Shown: positions 7,985-15,490, counted from the stretch's first letter. The stretch: DNA of 34,067 bases from Hallerella sp964397425 (GCA_964397425.1 CAYNID010000015.1:1-34067), one strand, 5' to 3'. The notes: generated from the sequence alone by a model not told the origin. Translations and numbers: made by a program.

Positions 7985-8670
7985 TGGATATCATCAACTA
8001 CACGGATGAAAGCTTGGACTCCTTTGGAGACGAATTGAATCGTCGTTTTGATTCGTCTCGATTGGAAAATGTAAAAGCTGTAGATGTGTACGATGTAGTT
8101 GATTATATTGGCTGCATTCCCGATTGGAAATATTTAACTCCGGATCAATCGATTTTGGGTATGACCGTTTTCAAACCAACCCTGTATTATGTATGGGATA
8201 AACCATTTTACGTACAGGGAGACATTCCGAAGAAAATAGTTTTTGAAGAAAGTACAATCGTTATTGAAAGAACATTGAACGAGGGAAACAAACAGAAAAA
8301 TTTAATGGAAAATTTTACCGTGATTCATGAATGTTTCCATTGGCTTTTGCATAGGCGGATCTTTGAATCTGACAATGCCGACGCTTTTCAATGTTGCTCA
8401 GAAAAAAGCGTGTTTTCAAAGATGTTTTTGCAAAATGAAACGGTTCGAATTTTAGAGCATCAGGCGAATCGATGTGCCGCAAGTTTTTTGATGCCGGGCA
8501 ACGTTGTGATAAATGAATTTATGGATATTGCCAGGATGAAAAATCGTCCACAGAAGCCATTGCCGGAGTGGAATATGAAAAAGTATATAGCGGAAACGGC
8601 TAAACGTTTTGGCGTCAATTTCAATCCGATAAAATATCGGTTGCAAGAATTAGGTTTCATTCAAAAATAA
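7984..8670 (+). CDS. ImmA/IrrE-type (M78-like) metallopeptidase
   Basis: This 228-residue protein has the zinc-protease motif HECFH at 115-119 (in FTVIHECFHWLLH) and a downstream LEHQANRCAASFLMP segment (157-171), where Glu158 is the likely third zinc ligand. That order is typical of the ImmA/IrrE (DUF955) family. Family members cleave or control the paired XRE repressor, for instance on DNA damage or cell-density signals. Here it directly follows and overlaps the XRE gene. The 3' part from about 8506 is the copy that is repeated in the downstream tandem array. The SD of the next gene overlaps its stop codon. The specific target of cleavage is not known from sequence. Confidence 0.85.
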   Translation: MDIINYTDESLDSFGDELNRRFDSSRLENVKAVDVYDVVDYIGCIPDWKYLTPDQSILGMTVFKPTLYYVWDKPFYVQGDIPKKIVFEESTIVIERTLNEGNKQKNLMENFTVIHECFHWLLHRRIFESDNADAFQCCSEKSVFSKMFLQNETVRILEHQANRCAASFLMPGNVVINEFMDIARMKNRPQKPLPEWNMKKYIAETAKRFGVNFNPIKYRLQELGFIQK

Positions 8671-8680
8671 GGAGCGAAAG

Positions 8681-9049
8681 ATGGAATGGGTAAAAGATTA
8701 TACACCGATGTTCATGGATATCGCCAAAGACGCGAAAGGTCGAGAGGCGATTGAATATGGATATGAAACGGAAGAGGAATACAAGGACAATTTGATTCGA
8801 GTCGTATTTGAACGAGATGAACAACGCGCATTAGATCGTCTTCTCCTCGAGCTGATGGAAGCGTTCGACATGTATATCGGTAATGATGAAATGACCACAT
8901 TGGAAAATGCGGGCGTTCCTCGGGCGATAGAAATTTCAAAATCTTTTGTGAAAAGAAATGCGAAAACAGAGAAAGCCTTTGAAAAATTTATAACCCAATT
9001 GGAAAATGCGGTGCGGTATCAAAGCGACGTGTTTTTCGGATCTTTTTAG
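8681..9049 (+). CDS. Unknown acidic protein, array copy 1
   Basis: This 122-residue protein is not recognised. It is acidic and appears largely helical, without a signal peptide, membrane segment or cysteine. Notable stretches are YGYETEEEYKDNLIRVVFE, the Leu-rich RALDRLLLELMEAFDMYIG and ENAGVPRAIEISKSFVKR. AAGGAG (8669-8674) lies six bases before the ATG and overlaps the stop of the peptidase gene, so it is the third cistron of the XRE-peptidase operon. A regulator or antitoxin/immunity role is conceivable from context only. It is repeated twice more downstream, with an identical protein in copy 2. Confidence 0.75.
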   Translation: MEWVKDYTPMFMDIAKDAKGREAIEYGYETEEEYKDNLIRVVFERDEQRALDRLLLELMEAFDMYIGNDEMTTLENAGVPRAIEISKSFVKRNAKTEKAFEKFITQLENAVRYQSDVFFGSF

Positions 9050-9065
9050 AGCATCCGGCGAAGCA

Positions 9066-9230
9066 GTGATAAATGAATTTATGAATATTGCCAGGATGCA
9101 AAATCGTCCACAGAAGCCATTGCCGGAGCGGAATATGAAAAAGTATATAGCGGAAACGGCTAAACGTTTTGACGTCAATTTCAATCCGATAAAATATCGG
9201 TTGCAAGAATTAGGTTTCATTCAAAAATAA
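9066..9230 (+). pseudogene. Peptidase 3'-end fragment, array unit 2
   Basis: This matches the last 54 codons of the ImmA/IrrE-like gene in frame, without the zinc motif. Against the full gene it has four substitutions, all amino-acid changing (Asp to Asn, Lys to Gln, Trp to Arg, Gly to Asp). The frame stays open upstream to an ATG at 9006, inside the preceding small gene in another frame, so a 74-residue peptide could be made, but no ribosome-binding site supports it. It is most simply a passenger fragment that carries the ribosome-binding site of the next ORF. Confidence 0.8.
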
Positions 9231-9240
9231 GGAGCGAAAG

Positions 9241-9609
9241 ATGGAATGGGTAAAAGATTATACACCGATGTTCATGGATATCGCCAAAGACGCGAAAGGT
9301 CGAGAGGCGATTGAATATGGATATGAAACGGAAGAGGAATACAAGGACAATTTGATTCGAGTCGTATTTGAACGAGATGAACAACGCGCATTAGATCGTC
9401 TTCTCCTCGAGCTGATGGAAGCGTTCGACATGTATATCGGTAATGATGAAATGACCACATTGGAAAATGCGGGCGTTCCTCGGGCGATAGAAATTTCAAA
9501 ATCTTTTGTGAAAAGAAATGCGAAAACAGAAAAAGCCTTTGAAAAATTTATAACCCAGTTGGAAAATGCGGTGCGGTATCAAAGCGACGTGTTTTTCGGA
9601 TCATTTTAG
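9241..9609 (+). CDS. Unknown acidic protein, array copy 2
   Basis: The protein is identical to copy 1 (122 residues). The DNA differs at only three positions, all silent: a GAG to GAA glutamate codon, a CAA to CAG glutamine codon and a TCT to TCA serine codon near the end. It has its own AAGGAG (9229-9234) at the same spacing. Function is unknown. Confidence 0.75.
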   Translation: MEWVKDYTPMFMDIAKDAKGREAIEYGYETEEEYKDNLIRVVFERDEQRALDRLLLELMEAFDMYIGNDEMTTLENAGVPRAIEISKSFVKRNAKTEKAFEKFITQLENAVRYQSDVFFGSF

Positions 9610-9625
9610 AGCATCCGGCGAAGCA

Positions 9626-9790
9626 GTGATAAATGAATTTATGGATATTGCCAAGATGAAAAATTGTCCACAAACGCCATTGCCGGAGTGGAATATGAAA
9701 AAGTATATAGCGGAAACGGCTAAACGTTTTGGCGTCAATTTCAATCCGATAAAATATCGGTTGCAAGAATTAGGTTTCATTCAAAAATAA
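9626..9790 (+). pseudogene. Peptidase 3'-end fragment, array unit 3
   Basis: This is the second truncated copy of the ImmA/IrrE-like 3' end. It differs from the full gene by three amino-acid changes (Arg to Lys, Arg to Cys, Lys to Thr) and one silent change, at different positions from unit 2. No zinc-binding motif is present. An open frame extends back to an ATG at 9566 within the previous small gene. Confidence 0.8.
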
Positions 9791-9800
9791 GGAGCGAAAG

Positions 9801-10184
9801 ATGGAATGGGTAAAAGATTATACACCGATGTTCATGGATATCGCCAAAGACGCGAAAGGTCGAGAGGCGATTGAATATGGATATGAAACGGAAGAGGAAT
9901 ACAAGGACAATTTGATTCGAGTCGTATTTGAACGAGATGAACAACGCGCATTAGATCGTCTTCTCCTCGAGCTGATGGAAGCGTTCGACATGTATATCGG
10001 TAATGATGAAATGACCACATTGGAAAATGCGGGCGTTCCTCGGGCGATAGAAATTTCAAAATCTTTTGTGAAAAGAAATGCGAAAACAGAGAAAGCCTTT
10101 GAAAAATTTATAACCCAATTGGAAAATGCGGTGCGGTATCAAAGCGACGTGTTTTTCGGGCAAATTTTTTATGCAGAGTGTTAG
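9801..10184 (+). CDS. Unknown acidic protein, array copy 3 with altered C-terminus
   Basis: This 127-residue protein is identical to copies 1 and 2 up to the VFFG sequence near residue 120. After that the repeat ends and the reading frame runs on into unique sequence, giving GQIFYAEC instead of GSF. Up to that junction the DNA is identical to copy 1. It has AAGGAG at 9789-9794. Because the sequence downstream is unique, this is probably either the ancestral 3' end or the point where the array was broken. Confidence 0.75.
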   Translation: MEWVKDYTPMFMDIAKDAKGREAIEYGYETEEEYKDNLIRVVFERDEQRALDRLLLELMEAFDMYIGNDEMTTLENAGVPRAIEISKSFVKRNAKTEKAFEKFITQLENAVRYQSDVFFGQIFYAEC

Positions 10185-10214
10185 AAAAATGCGAATTTCT
10201 GACAAGGAAAGGGT

Positions 10215-10868
10215 GTGAAAATAAATTTATATCAAACGATAGAACGATTGGAGTCTTATATCAAGGAACGAAATATTTCCTTTAAAGAAGGTTTTCCCGT
10301 AATTCCGAAAGAACTACTTTTGCATGAATTGCCAAAAGAGATTTTACCGCATCCGCATCATTTAAAGGCAGCAGAACCTCACAATTCTTTGATTTGTCAT
10401 TTTTCGCAGGATGATGTCCTTTATCACTCGTTAAAGAAACTAGATGAAAGGATTGAAATATGGAAGAAATTCAAGGGTGTGTGCGGATTTGATTTTAGTG
10501 CTAGATGTGGAGACGAAGAGGTCAGCCAAGATCTGTACCTGTATTTAAATAAACTTTTTGATGCGTATGTCGCTTTGCATGGAATTAAAATTTTGCCCAA
10601 CTTTAGAATTGCAGGGGATTTGTCGTCATTGAATGTTTTGAAAATTTATCCACCCCAATGTTGGTTCGCTGTGGGAACACTCGGATGTGGCGGGAATGTC
10701 GAGGCGAATTCCATGTTGCTCCGTTATAAACTAATCTTTGCTCGGCCCAAATGCCTTATCATTTATGGAAGTTTAAAGGACGCATATCGGCGAATCTTAG
10801 AAGAGTATAGTGTGAAATATTCGGTTTTTGAAGATTTTAACAGACGCTGTCGTCATGGAAATTTTTAA
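10215..10868 (+). CDS. DUF4417-like protein
   Basis: This 217-residue protein resembles the DUF4417 family found in phages and mobile elements. The supporting pattern is FDFS (92-95, usually PDFS), a tyrosine-rich stretch QDLYLYLNKLFDAYVA, GIKILPNFR (123-131, family G-x-K-V-I-P), then VGTLGCGGN (153-161). The start is GTG at 10215, preceded by AAGGAAAGGG, and is the best supported. No enzymatic function is established for the family to my knowledge. The gene lies 30 bases after array copy 3 on the same strand and shares its AT-rich composition. Confidence 0.6.
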   Translation: MKINLYQTIERLESYIKERNISFKEGFPVIPKELLLHELPKEILPHPHHLKAAEPHNSLICHFSQDDVLYHSLKKLDERIEIWKKFKGVCGFDFSARCGDEEVSQDLYLYLNKLFDAYVALHGIKILPNFRIAGDLSSLNVLKIYPPQCWFAVGTLGCGGNVEANSMLLRYKLIFARPKCLIIYGSLKDAYRRILEEYSVKYSVFEDFNRRCRHGNF

Positions 10869-10883
10869 GCAAGGAGGAATATG

Positions 10884-11306
10884 ATGGATGCGAAACGCAA
10901 ATACACACGTCTTGTTGAAAAAGTCAAGAAGGATCTTGATGGGGATGAGGATTTTGAAAAAAGAATTAAAGAGCGAAACCGTAATCAAGAAAAGTATAAA
11001 GAGTTGTGGGAAAAAGTTAATCTAGATGAAGTCGTAGAAAAATTTGCTCCAAATTCAGAACCAATAATCAATGAAAATGGCAAGATTATTTTTAAGACTC
11101 CGGGGATAAACATTCAAATCGTTGCAGAGGCTACCATTGGAAGCGTGAGAATTCAAAATTTGAACATATCCAAAGGACGAAGTTATTTGGATTTGAATGG
11201 GAATCAAATGAACAATATTACAGAACGAGGAAAAACTCGCGGCCTTCCAAAAAAGGAGTACGAGCTGCGAACTCATTTCCGGATCAAAAAATTGAGCCAA
11301 ATGTAA
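10884..11306 (+). CDS. Unknown protein, possible toxin-like C-terminus
   Basis: This 140-residue protein is not recognised with certainty. The first 60 residues are highly charged and helical. The rest contains a hydrophobic beta-like stretch (IIFKTPGINIQIVAEATIGS) and a C-terminal segment with YLDLNGNQMNN, GKTRGLPKKEYE and LRTHFRIKK. That tail is reminiscent of C-terminal domains in some polymorphic or secreted toxins, but I cannot name a family. AAGGAGG (10871-10877) sits six bases before the ATG at 10884, preferred over the ATG at 10881. The next gene starts immediately after its stop. Confidence 0.6.
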   Translation: MDAKRKYTRLVEKVKKDLDGDEDFEKRIKERNRNQEKYKELWEKVNLDEVVEKFAPNSEPIINENGKIIFKTPGINIQIVAEATIGSVRIQNLNISKGRSYLDLNGNQMNNITERGKTRGLPKKEYELRTHFRIKKLSQM

Positions 11307-11681
11307 ATGAAAAAAGGTCGACAATACCAATATCAAGGTTTTCTGCTTCAATGTCCTTATCAGGAAATTGAATTGGAAAAATATTCTGCTCAGATGCCCA
11401 AGGATACGCAATCATTTGTATATAAAAGAAATCTTTTTGACGTGTTGAATTTTGAAAGACAAATTCCTCTAAGCTTTTTAGATTATCATGTTGATACGAA
11501 GCAAGATTTAACGCGGATCATGTCTTCTTTAAAAGGTGTTCAGTCTTTATATATCGTAGATGACAGAATTGAATGCGAAAGTGATTTTGTCCGGAAACAT
11601 TCAATGGCGACGAAGCGGGCGTTTATATGGCACTTTAAAAATAAAGGGTTCGCCTGTTACTTGGTAAAACCGAGCCTGTGA
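11307..11681 (+). CDS. Unknown protein, last gene of the island
   Basis: This 124-residue protein is unrecognised. It is a soluble mix of helix and strand with many aromatic residues (QYQYQGFLLQCPYQE; NLFDVLNFERQIPLSFLDYH; AFIWHFKNKGFACYLVKPS). The ATG follows the previous stop with no gap (TAAATG) and has no ribosome-binding site of its own, which implies translational coupling. The pairing would be consistent with an effector and partner such as an immunity protein, but that is inference. The AT-rich composition ends shortly after this gene. Confidence 0.55.
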   Translation: MKKGRQYQYQGFLLQCPYQEIELEKYSAQMPKDTQSFVYKRNLFDVLNFERQIPLSFLDYHVDTKQDLTRIMSSLKGVQSLYIVDDRIECESDFVRKHSMATKRAFIWHFKNKGFACYLVKPSL

Positions 11682-11862
11682 AATTTTTCCTGTAAATAGG
11701 CAGTTCTACAGCAAACTGGTTTAGGGTTAAGCGCAGTACAACTGCTTTTAAGAAAGTAAAATTAGCGGTCCATTTTGTCAAGCATGTTTAAAAACAGGCG
11801 CCTCGGATTTGCCCCCTCTTGCGATGAGCGGAGAGAATACGCTCCATTAAAATCAATCTTGT

Positions 11863-11889
11863 AAAAAACGCCCGGCGTCGCCGGGCGTT
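11863..11889 (-). terminator. Terminator of the ABC-F gene
   Basis: A perfect 10-bp stem, AACGCCCGGC (11867-11876) with GCCGGGCGTT (11880-11889), closes a 3-nt loop. On the minus strand it is followed by a run of six T (11863-11868). It lies 10 bases past the ABC-F stop and also marks the right edge of the island. Confidence 0.92.
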
Positions 11890-11898
11890 GACAGTTCC

Positions 11899-13494
11899 TT
11901 ATTTCTTCTTTTTCTTTTTGGATTCGAACCACTCGTCAAAGGTGATGGTCCTGTCCAGATAACCGTCTGGCCGCAGTTCCAAAACGCGGTTTGCGAGCGT
12001 TTCGGCGAATTCGTGGTCTTCCGTGCAAAAGAGGATGGGACCTTTATATGCGACAAGTCCATTGTTCAACGCCGTGATGGATTCCAGATCCAAGTGGGCT
12101 GTCGGTTCGTCCAACATCAGCATGTTCGCGTTCGAAAGCATCATCCGGCTGAGCATGCAGCGCACTTTTTCGCCTCCGGAAAGCACCTTGGCCGACTTCA
12201 GGGCTTCTTCACCGGTGAACAGCATTCTGCCCAGGAATCCGCGGATAAACGTTTCGTCCTGTTCCTTGCTGAAGCCACGCAGCCAATCGACCAGTGAAAT
12301 GTCTTCGCCGAAAAAGGCGTCGTTGTTCTTGGGGAAGTAACTGGAAGAAATTGTCGTTCCCCATTTGACTTTTCCCGATTTGATGTTTTCCGGGTCTTGG
12401 ATGGCTTCGAAAAAGGCGGTCTTGAGAGTCCCGTATTCGCCGACCAGGGCGACTTTGTCTCCGCCGCCCAACGAGAAATTCAAATGTTCCAAACGGTTTC
12501 CGTCGCCGCCGTCAACGGTCAAATCCTTGACTTCCAAAACGATTTTTCCCGGCTCTCTGTCCATTTTGAAACTGACCCACGGAAATTTGCGGCTGGAAGC
12601 TGGCATTTCTTCGACGGACATTTTGTCGAGAAGTTTTTTACGGCTTGTCGCCTGCTTGGCTTTGGAGGCGTTCGATGCGAAACGCTGGATAAAGGCTTTC
12701 AATTCGGCGATTTTTTCTTCGGCGCGGCGGTTCTGGTCTTTGCGCTGCTTTTGGGCGAGCTGGCTAGCTTCGTACCAGAATTCATAGTTTCCCGCATAAA
12801 GATGGATGCGCCCGTAGTCGATATCGCAAATGTTCGTGCACACCGTATTCAAAAAGTGCCGGTCGTGAGACACGACGATGACTGTATTTTCAAATCGTTC
12901 CAGATAATCTTCTAGCCAGCCGACGCACTCTAAATCCATGTGGTTTGTCGGTTCGTCGAGAAGCAGGATGTCCGGGTTGCCGAAAAGGGCTTGTGCCAGC
13001 AAAACGCGGATTTTTTCGTTTCCATCGAGCTCTTTCATGAGTTTCAAATGGGATTCTTCCGGAATGTCTAAGCCCTTGAGGAGCGTTCCTGCCGAAGATT
13101 CGGCTTCGTATCCGCCCATTTCTCCGAATTTGGTTTCCAAATCAATCGCTTCCATTCCCTCGGCTTCGGTCATTTCCGCTTTGGCGTAAAGTTCATCGCG
13201 GCGTTTGCCGATTTTGTAAAGTTCGGGGTAGCCCATCATGACGGTTTCTAAGACCGTGTTTTCTTCATAGGCGAAGTGATCTTGTTTCAAAACGGAAATG
13301 CGTTCGTTCGCATCGTGGGTCACGTCACCCGTGTTCGGTTCCAGTTCTCCCGAAAGGATTTTCAAAAAAGTGGATTTGCCGGCACCGTTCGCGCCGATAA
13401 TCCCATAACAGTTCCCTTTGCGGAAAGAAAGGTTGACATCTTTGAAAAGCACGCGGCTTCCGTATTGTAGACTGACATTGGACACATTGAGCAT
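11899..13494 (-). CDS. ykpA: ABC-F family ATPase, YkpA/YbiT type
   Basis: This 531-residue cytoplasmic protein has two ABC ATPase domains and no membrane part, the layout of ABC-F proteins that act on ribosomes. Domain 1 has an intact Walker A GANGAGKST (34-42), an atypical signature LDGNEK (156-161), Walker B with LLLDEPTNHMD (177-187) and SHDRHF (209-214). The charged interdomain linker lies near 245-300. Domain 2 keeps LSGGEK (438-443) and LDEPTAHLD (461-469), but its Walker A is degenerate (GEYGTLKT, 352-359) and the switch histidine is replaced (TEDHEF, 491-496). Overall sequence follows B. subtilis YkpA more than E. coli YbiT. The C-terminus is a run of lysines. A strong terminator follows. 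Whether it affects translation or antibiotic resistance cannot be told from sequence. Confidence 0.9.
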   Translation of the reverse strand: MLNVSNVSLQYGSRVLFKDVNLSFRKGNCYGIIGANGAGKSTFLKILSGELEPNTGDVTHDANERISVLKQDHFAYEENTVLETVMMGYPELYKIGKRRDELYAKAEMTEAEGMEAIDLETKFGEMGGYEAESSAGTLLKGLDIPEESHLKLMKELDGNEKIRVLLAQALFGNPDILLLDEPTNHMDLECVGWLEDYLERFENTVIVVSHDRHFLNTVCTNICDIDYGRIHLYAGNYEFWYEASQLAQKQRKDQNRRAEEKIAELKAFIQRFASNASKAKQATSRKKLLDKMSVEEMPASSRKFPWVSFKMDREPGKIVLEVKDLTVDGGDGNRLEHLNFSLGGGDKVALVGEYGTLKTAFFEAIQDPENIKSGKVKWGTTISSSYFPKNNDAFFGEDISLVDWLRGFSKEQDETFIRGFLGRMLFTGEEALKSAKVLSGGEKVRCMLSRMMLSNANMLMLDEPTAHLDLESITALNNGLVAYKGPILFCTEDHEFAETLANRVLELRPDGYLDRTITFDEWFESKKKKKK

Positions 13495-13558
13495 GGCGCC
13501 AAAGATAGTAAATATCCGGAGCGCTGTCGCGCGCTTTGAACGTTCCCGTCCGGTTTTA

Positions 13559-14098
13559 TCACGGATACATTTTGTTCAGCAGCGCTTTGAGTTGCTCCAA
13601 ACTTTTTTGGGAAGAATCCCCGAAACGGTAAAAAGAGCCGTCCTTGTTCACGACGAAGACAACGGGAACGTATCCCGTGCCGTATTTAGGTCCGAATTTC
13701 GCGTTCACGTCTTGGAAAATGGGGAAGGTCGCGTTGAACTGGTCGATGAATAGCCGGACATCATTCTTTTTGATGCCGCCGCCAATCGAAATGCCGATGC
13801 CGGAGACGCCTTTTTCTGCGTATTGTTTGACAAGTTCTTGCATCACGGGAAAATTCGCCTGGCAATGGGGGCATTTGGGGCTAAAGTAAAAGATGATGAG
13901 CGGTTTGCCTTCGAAATGCGCAAAGAGCATCCCCGGATCATTTATCCCGGCAAGCGGAAGGGAAAAGTCCATTTGAAGGGCCTTGCCGGAAGCGGAATCG
14001 AGCATCAGCTCCGGGGCCTCTTGTTTTACATCGGCCTGTCCAAAGGCGAAAACGGTACACAATGCAATCAACGATGCGGCTTTGAAGCAAAAACGCAT
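13559..14098 (-). CDS. Secreted TlpA/ResA-like thioredoxin-fold protein
   Basis: This 179-residue protein begins with a signal peptide (about residues 1-22, hydrophobic core AASLIALCTVFAFG). A thioredoxin fold follows, with active-site CPHC at 76-79 in FYFSPKCPHCQANF. The cis-proline region appears as GYVPVVFVVNKDG. The family comprises periplasmic or membrane-anchored thiol-disulfide oxidoreductases that reduce or isomerise disulfides, for instance in cytochrome maturation. No cytochrome genes lie nearby, so the substrate is unknown. It sits on the same strand as the ABC-F gene and 64 bases upstream of it. Confidence 0.85.
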   Translation of the reverse strand: MRFCFKAASLIALCTVFAFGQADVKQEAPELMLDSASGKALQMDFSLPLAGINDPGMLFAHFEGKPLIIFYFSPKCPHCQANFPVMQELVKQYAEKGVSGIGISIGGGIKKNDVRLFIDQFNATFPIFQDVNAKFGPKYGTGYVPVVFVVNKDGSFYRFGDSSQKSLEQLKALLNKMYP

Positions 14099-14191
14099 AG
14101 GATGAAAAACTCCTGTTTAGGCTAGTCTGTAAAATACAAAAAGAATGGCGGAAAGCAACAACAGCTGACGCAGATTTTTAACTGGCATGAG

Positions 14192-15490
14192 TCAGGGCTT
14201 CAGGCGGTGCGGCATCCGCGGGAAAGCTCCCGTTTCGCGGACATGGGGAAGGTTGCAAATCCAGGCGACAGTCCTTTCGAGACCGAGTCCGAATCCGGCG
14301 TGGGGAACGGAGCCGTAGCGGCGGACGTCGAGATACCAGGAATAAATGTCGGGCGAAAGTCCCTGTTTTTCAATGGCCTTTTCAAGAACGCGGAGGTCTT
14401 CTTCCCGCTGTCCGCCTCCGATGATTTCTCCGAAACCTTCGGGCGCGAGGATGTCCATGTTGCGGACGACTTTTGGATTTTCCGCGCTGCGTTTCATGTA
14501 AAAGGGTTTGATTTCGGCGGGGTAATCGTAAACGACGACGGGACGGTTGAAATGGCTGCCGACAATGGTTTCGTCTGCGCCGCCGAAGTCGTCTCCCCAT
14601 TTGAAGTCTACGCCTGCATCGCGGATGATGTTTACGGCATCCGTGTAACTGACTCGGGCGAACGGCTCGTTCGCCGTGATTTCCAAGGCATGGGTGTCAC
14701 GGCCCAATTTTTCGAGTTCTTTGGGGCAATCCGAAAGGACCGCCCGGGTGATTTCCTGGACAAGGCCTTCGGCGAGTTCAATGTCTCCGTCCAAATCCAT
14801 GTAAGCGACTTCCGGTTCGACCATCCAAAATTCGGTCAAATGCCGTCGCGTGTTGGAATTTTCCGCCCGGAACGTGGGACCGAAGCAGTAAGCCCGGCCA
14901 AATGCGGCTGCAGCCGCTTCCATATAAAGCTGTCCGCTTTGTGAAAGGTAAGCCGTGTCTTCGAAGTAGGGCGTTGCGAAAAGCGTACTGGAACCTTCGC
15001 ATTCGTTCGGAGTGAAAATCGGGGCATCGACCAGGGTGAAGTCGCGGGAGTCGAAATAATCCCGGATGGCTTTGGCGATGCGGTGCCGTACGGTGAGAAT
15101 GGCGTGTTCACGGGGGCTGCGAATCCAAAGGTGACGCCAATCCATCAAAAAGTCGGTGCCGTGTTCTTTGGGGGAAATCGGATAGTTTTCCGTTTTCGAG
15201 ACGGTTTCCACGTGCGAAGCGATGACTTCGAATCCATTTGGCGCTTTCGGGGATTCGACGACTTTTCCCTTGACGCGGACGGCGCTTTCCTGGGTCAGGT
15301 GCTTGATTTCTTCGAAGTTTTCAGCGGAAACGTCGGTCACGCCGGCGACGACTTGGACAAATCCAGTCCCATCGCGGAATTGGATGAAGCACACTTTTCC
15401 AGAGGTGCGTACCCGGGTAGCCCAACCGGCCAGTTCAACTTCTTGGCCGATGAAATCTTTCAAATGGCGAATGTAAATCTTTTGGAGCAT
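14192..15490 (-). CDS. asnS: Asparaginyl-tRNA synthetase
   Basis: This 432-residue class IIb aminoacyl-tRNA synthetase charges tRNA-Asn. The N-terminal OB-fold anticodon-binding domain (about 1-105) includes VELAGWATRVRTSGKVCFIQFRD. The catalytic core shows motif 2 as FRAENSNTRRHLTEFWM with the following VEPEVAYMD. Motif 3 lies in HAGFGLGLERTVAWI near the C-terminus, followed by HVRETGAFPRM. These forms indicate AsnRS rather than AspRS. The frame extends to 15526, but the ATG at 15490 (MLQKIYIRHL) fits the family start; neither start has a clear ribosome-binding site. The gene is divergent from the TonB-receptor-like gene, with 95 bases between. Confidence 0.93.
   Translation of the reverse strand: MLQKIYIRHLKDFIGQEVELAGWATRVRTSGKVCFIQFRDGTGFVQVVAGVTDVSAENFEEIKHLTQESAVRVKGKVVESPKAPNGFEVIASHVETVSKTENYPISPKEHGTDFLMDWRHLWIRSPREHAILTVRHRIAKAIRDYFDSRDFTLVDAPIFTPNECEGSSTLFATPYFEDTAYLSQSGQLYMEAAAAAFGRAYCFGPTFRAENSNTRRHLTEFWMVEPEVAYMDLDGDIELAEGLVQEITRAVLSDCPKELEKLGRDTHALEITANEPFARVSYTDAVNIIRDAGVDFKWGDDFGGADETIVGSHFNRPVVVYDYPAEIKPFYMKRSAENPKVVRNMDILAPEGFGEIIGGGQREEDLRVLEKAIEKQGLSPDIYSWYLDVRRYGSVPHAGFGLGLERTVAWICNLPHVRETGAFPRMPHRLKP

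Larger units (their letters stand above)
8506..10158 (+). repeat. Three-copy tandem array, 560-bp unit
   Basis: Units begin at 8506, 9066 and 9626 with an exact 560-base period, and the third breaks off near 10158. Each unit holds the last 165 bases of an ImmA/IrrE-like gene, an AAGGAG ribosome-binding site and a complete small ORF starting at 8681, 9241 or 9801. Units are nearly identical. Substitutions are concentrated in the peptidase fragment, while those in the small ORF are silent. The upstream junctions of units 2 and 3 carry a short segment (AGAGCATCCGGCGAA) that resembles 8453-8468 inside the full peptidase gene, a possible site of the original recombination. Confidence 0.93.

Noticed and set aside
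8506..10158. CRISPR array
   Set aside because: The repeat unit is 560 bases, contains genes and has no short repeats with unique spacers.
7542..11700. Insertion sequence or complete prophage
   Set aside because: No transposase, integrase, terminal inverted repeats or phage structural genes are visible. No tRNA adjoins the block as an attachment site.
11690..11862. Small gene or att site at the right edge of the island
   Set aside because: No start with an RBS and no direct repeat with the left edge near 7500 could be found; a partial GCAGTT/AACTGC pair is too weak.
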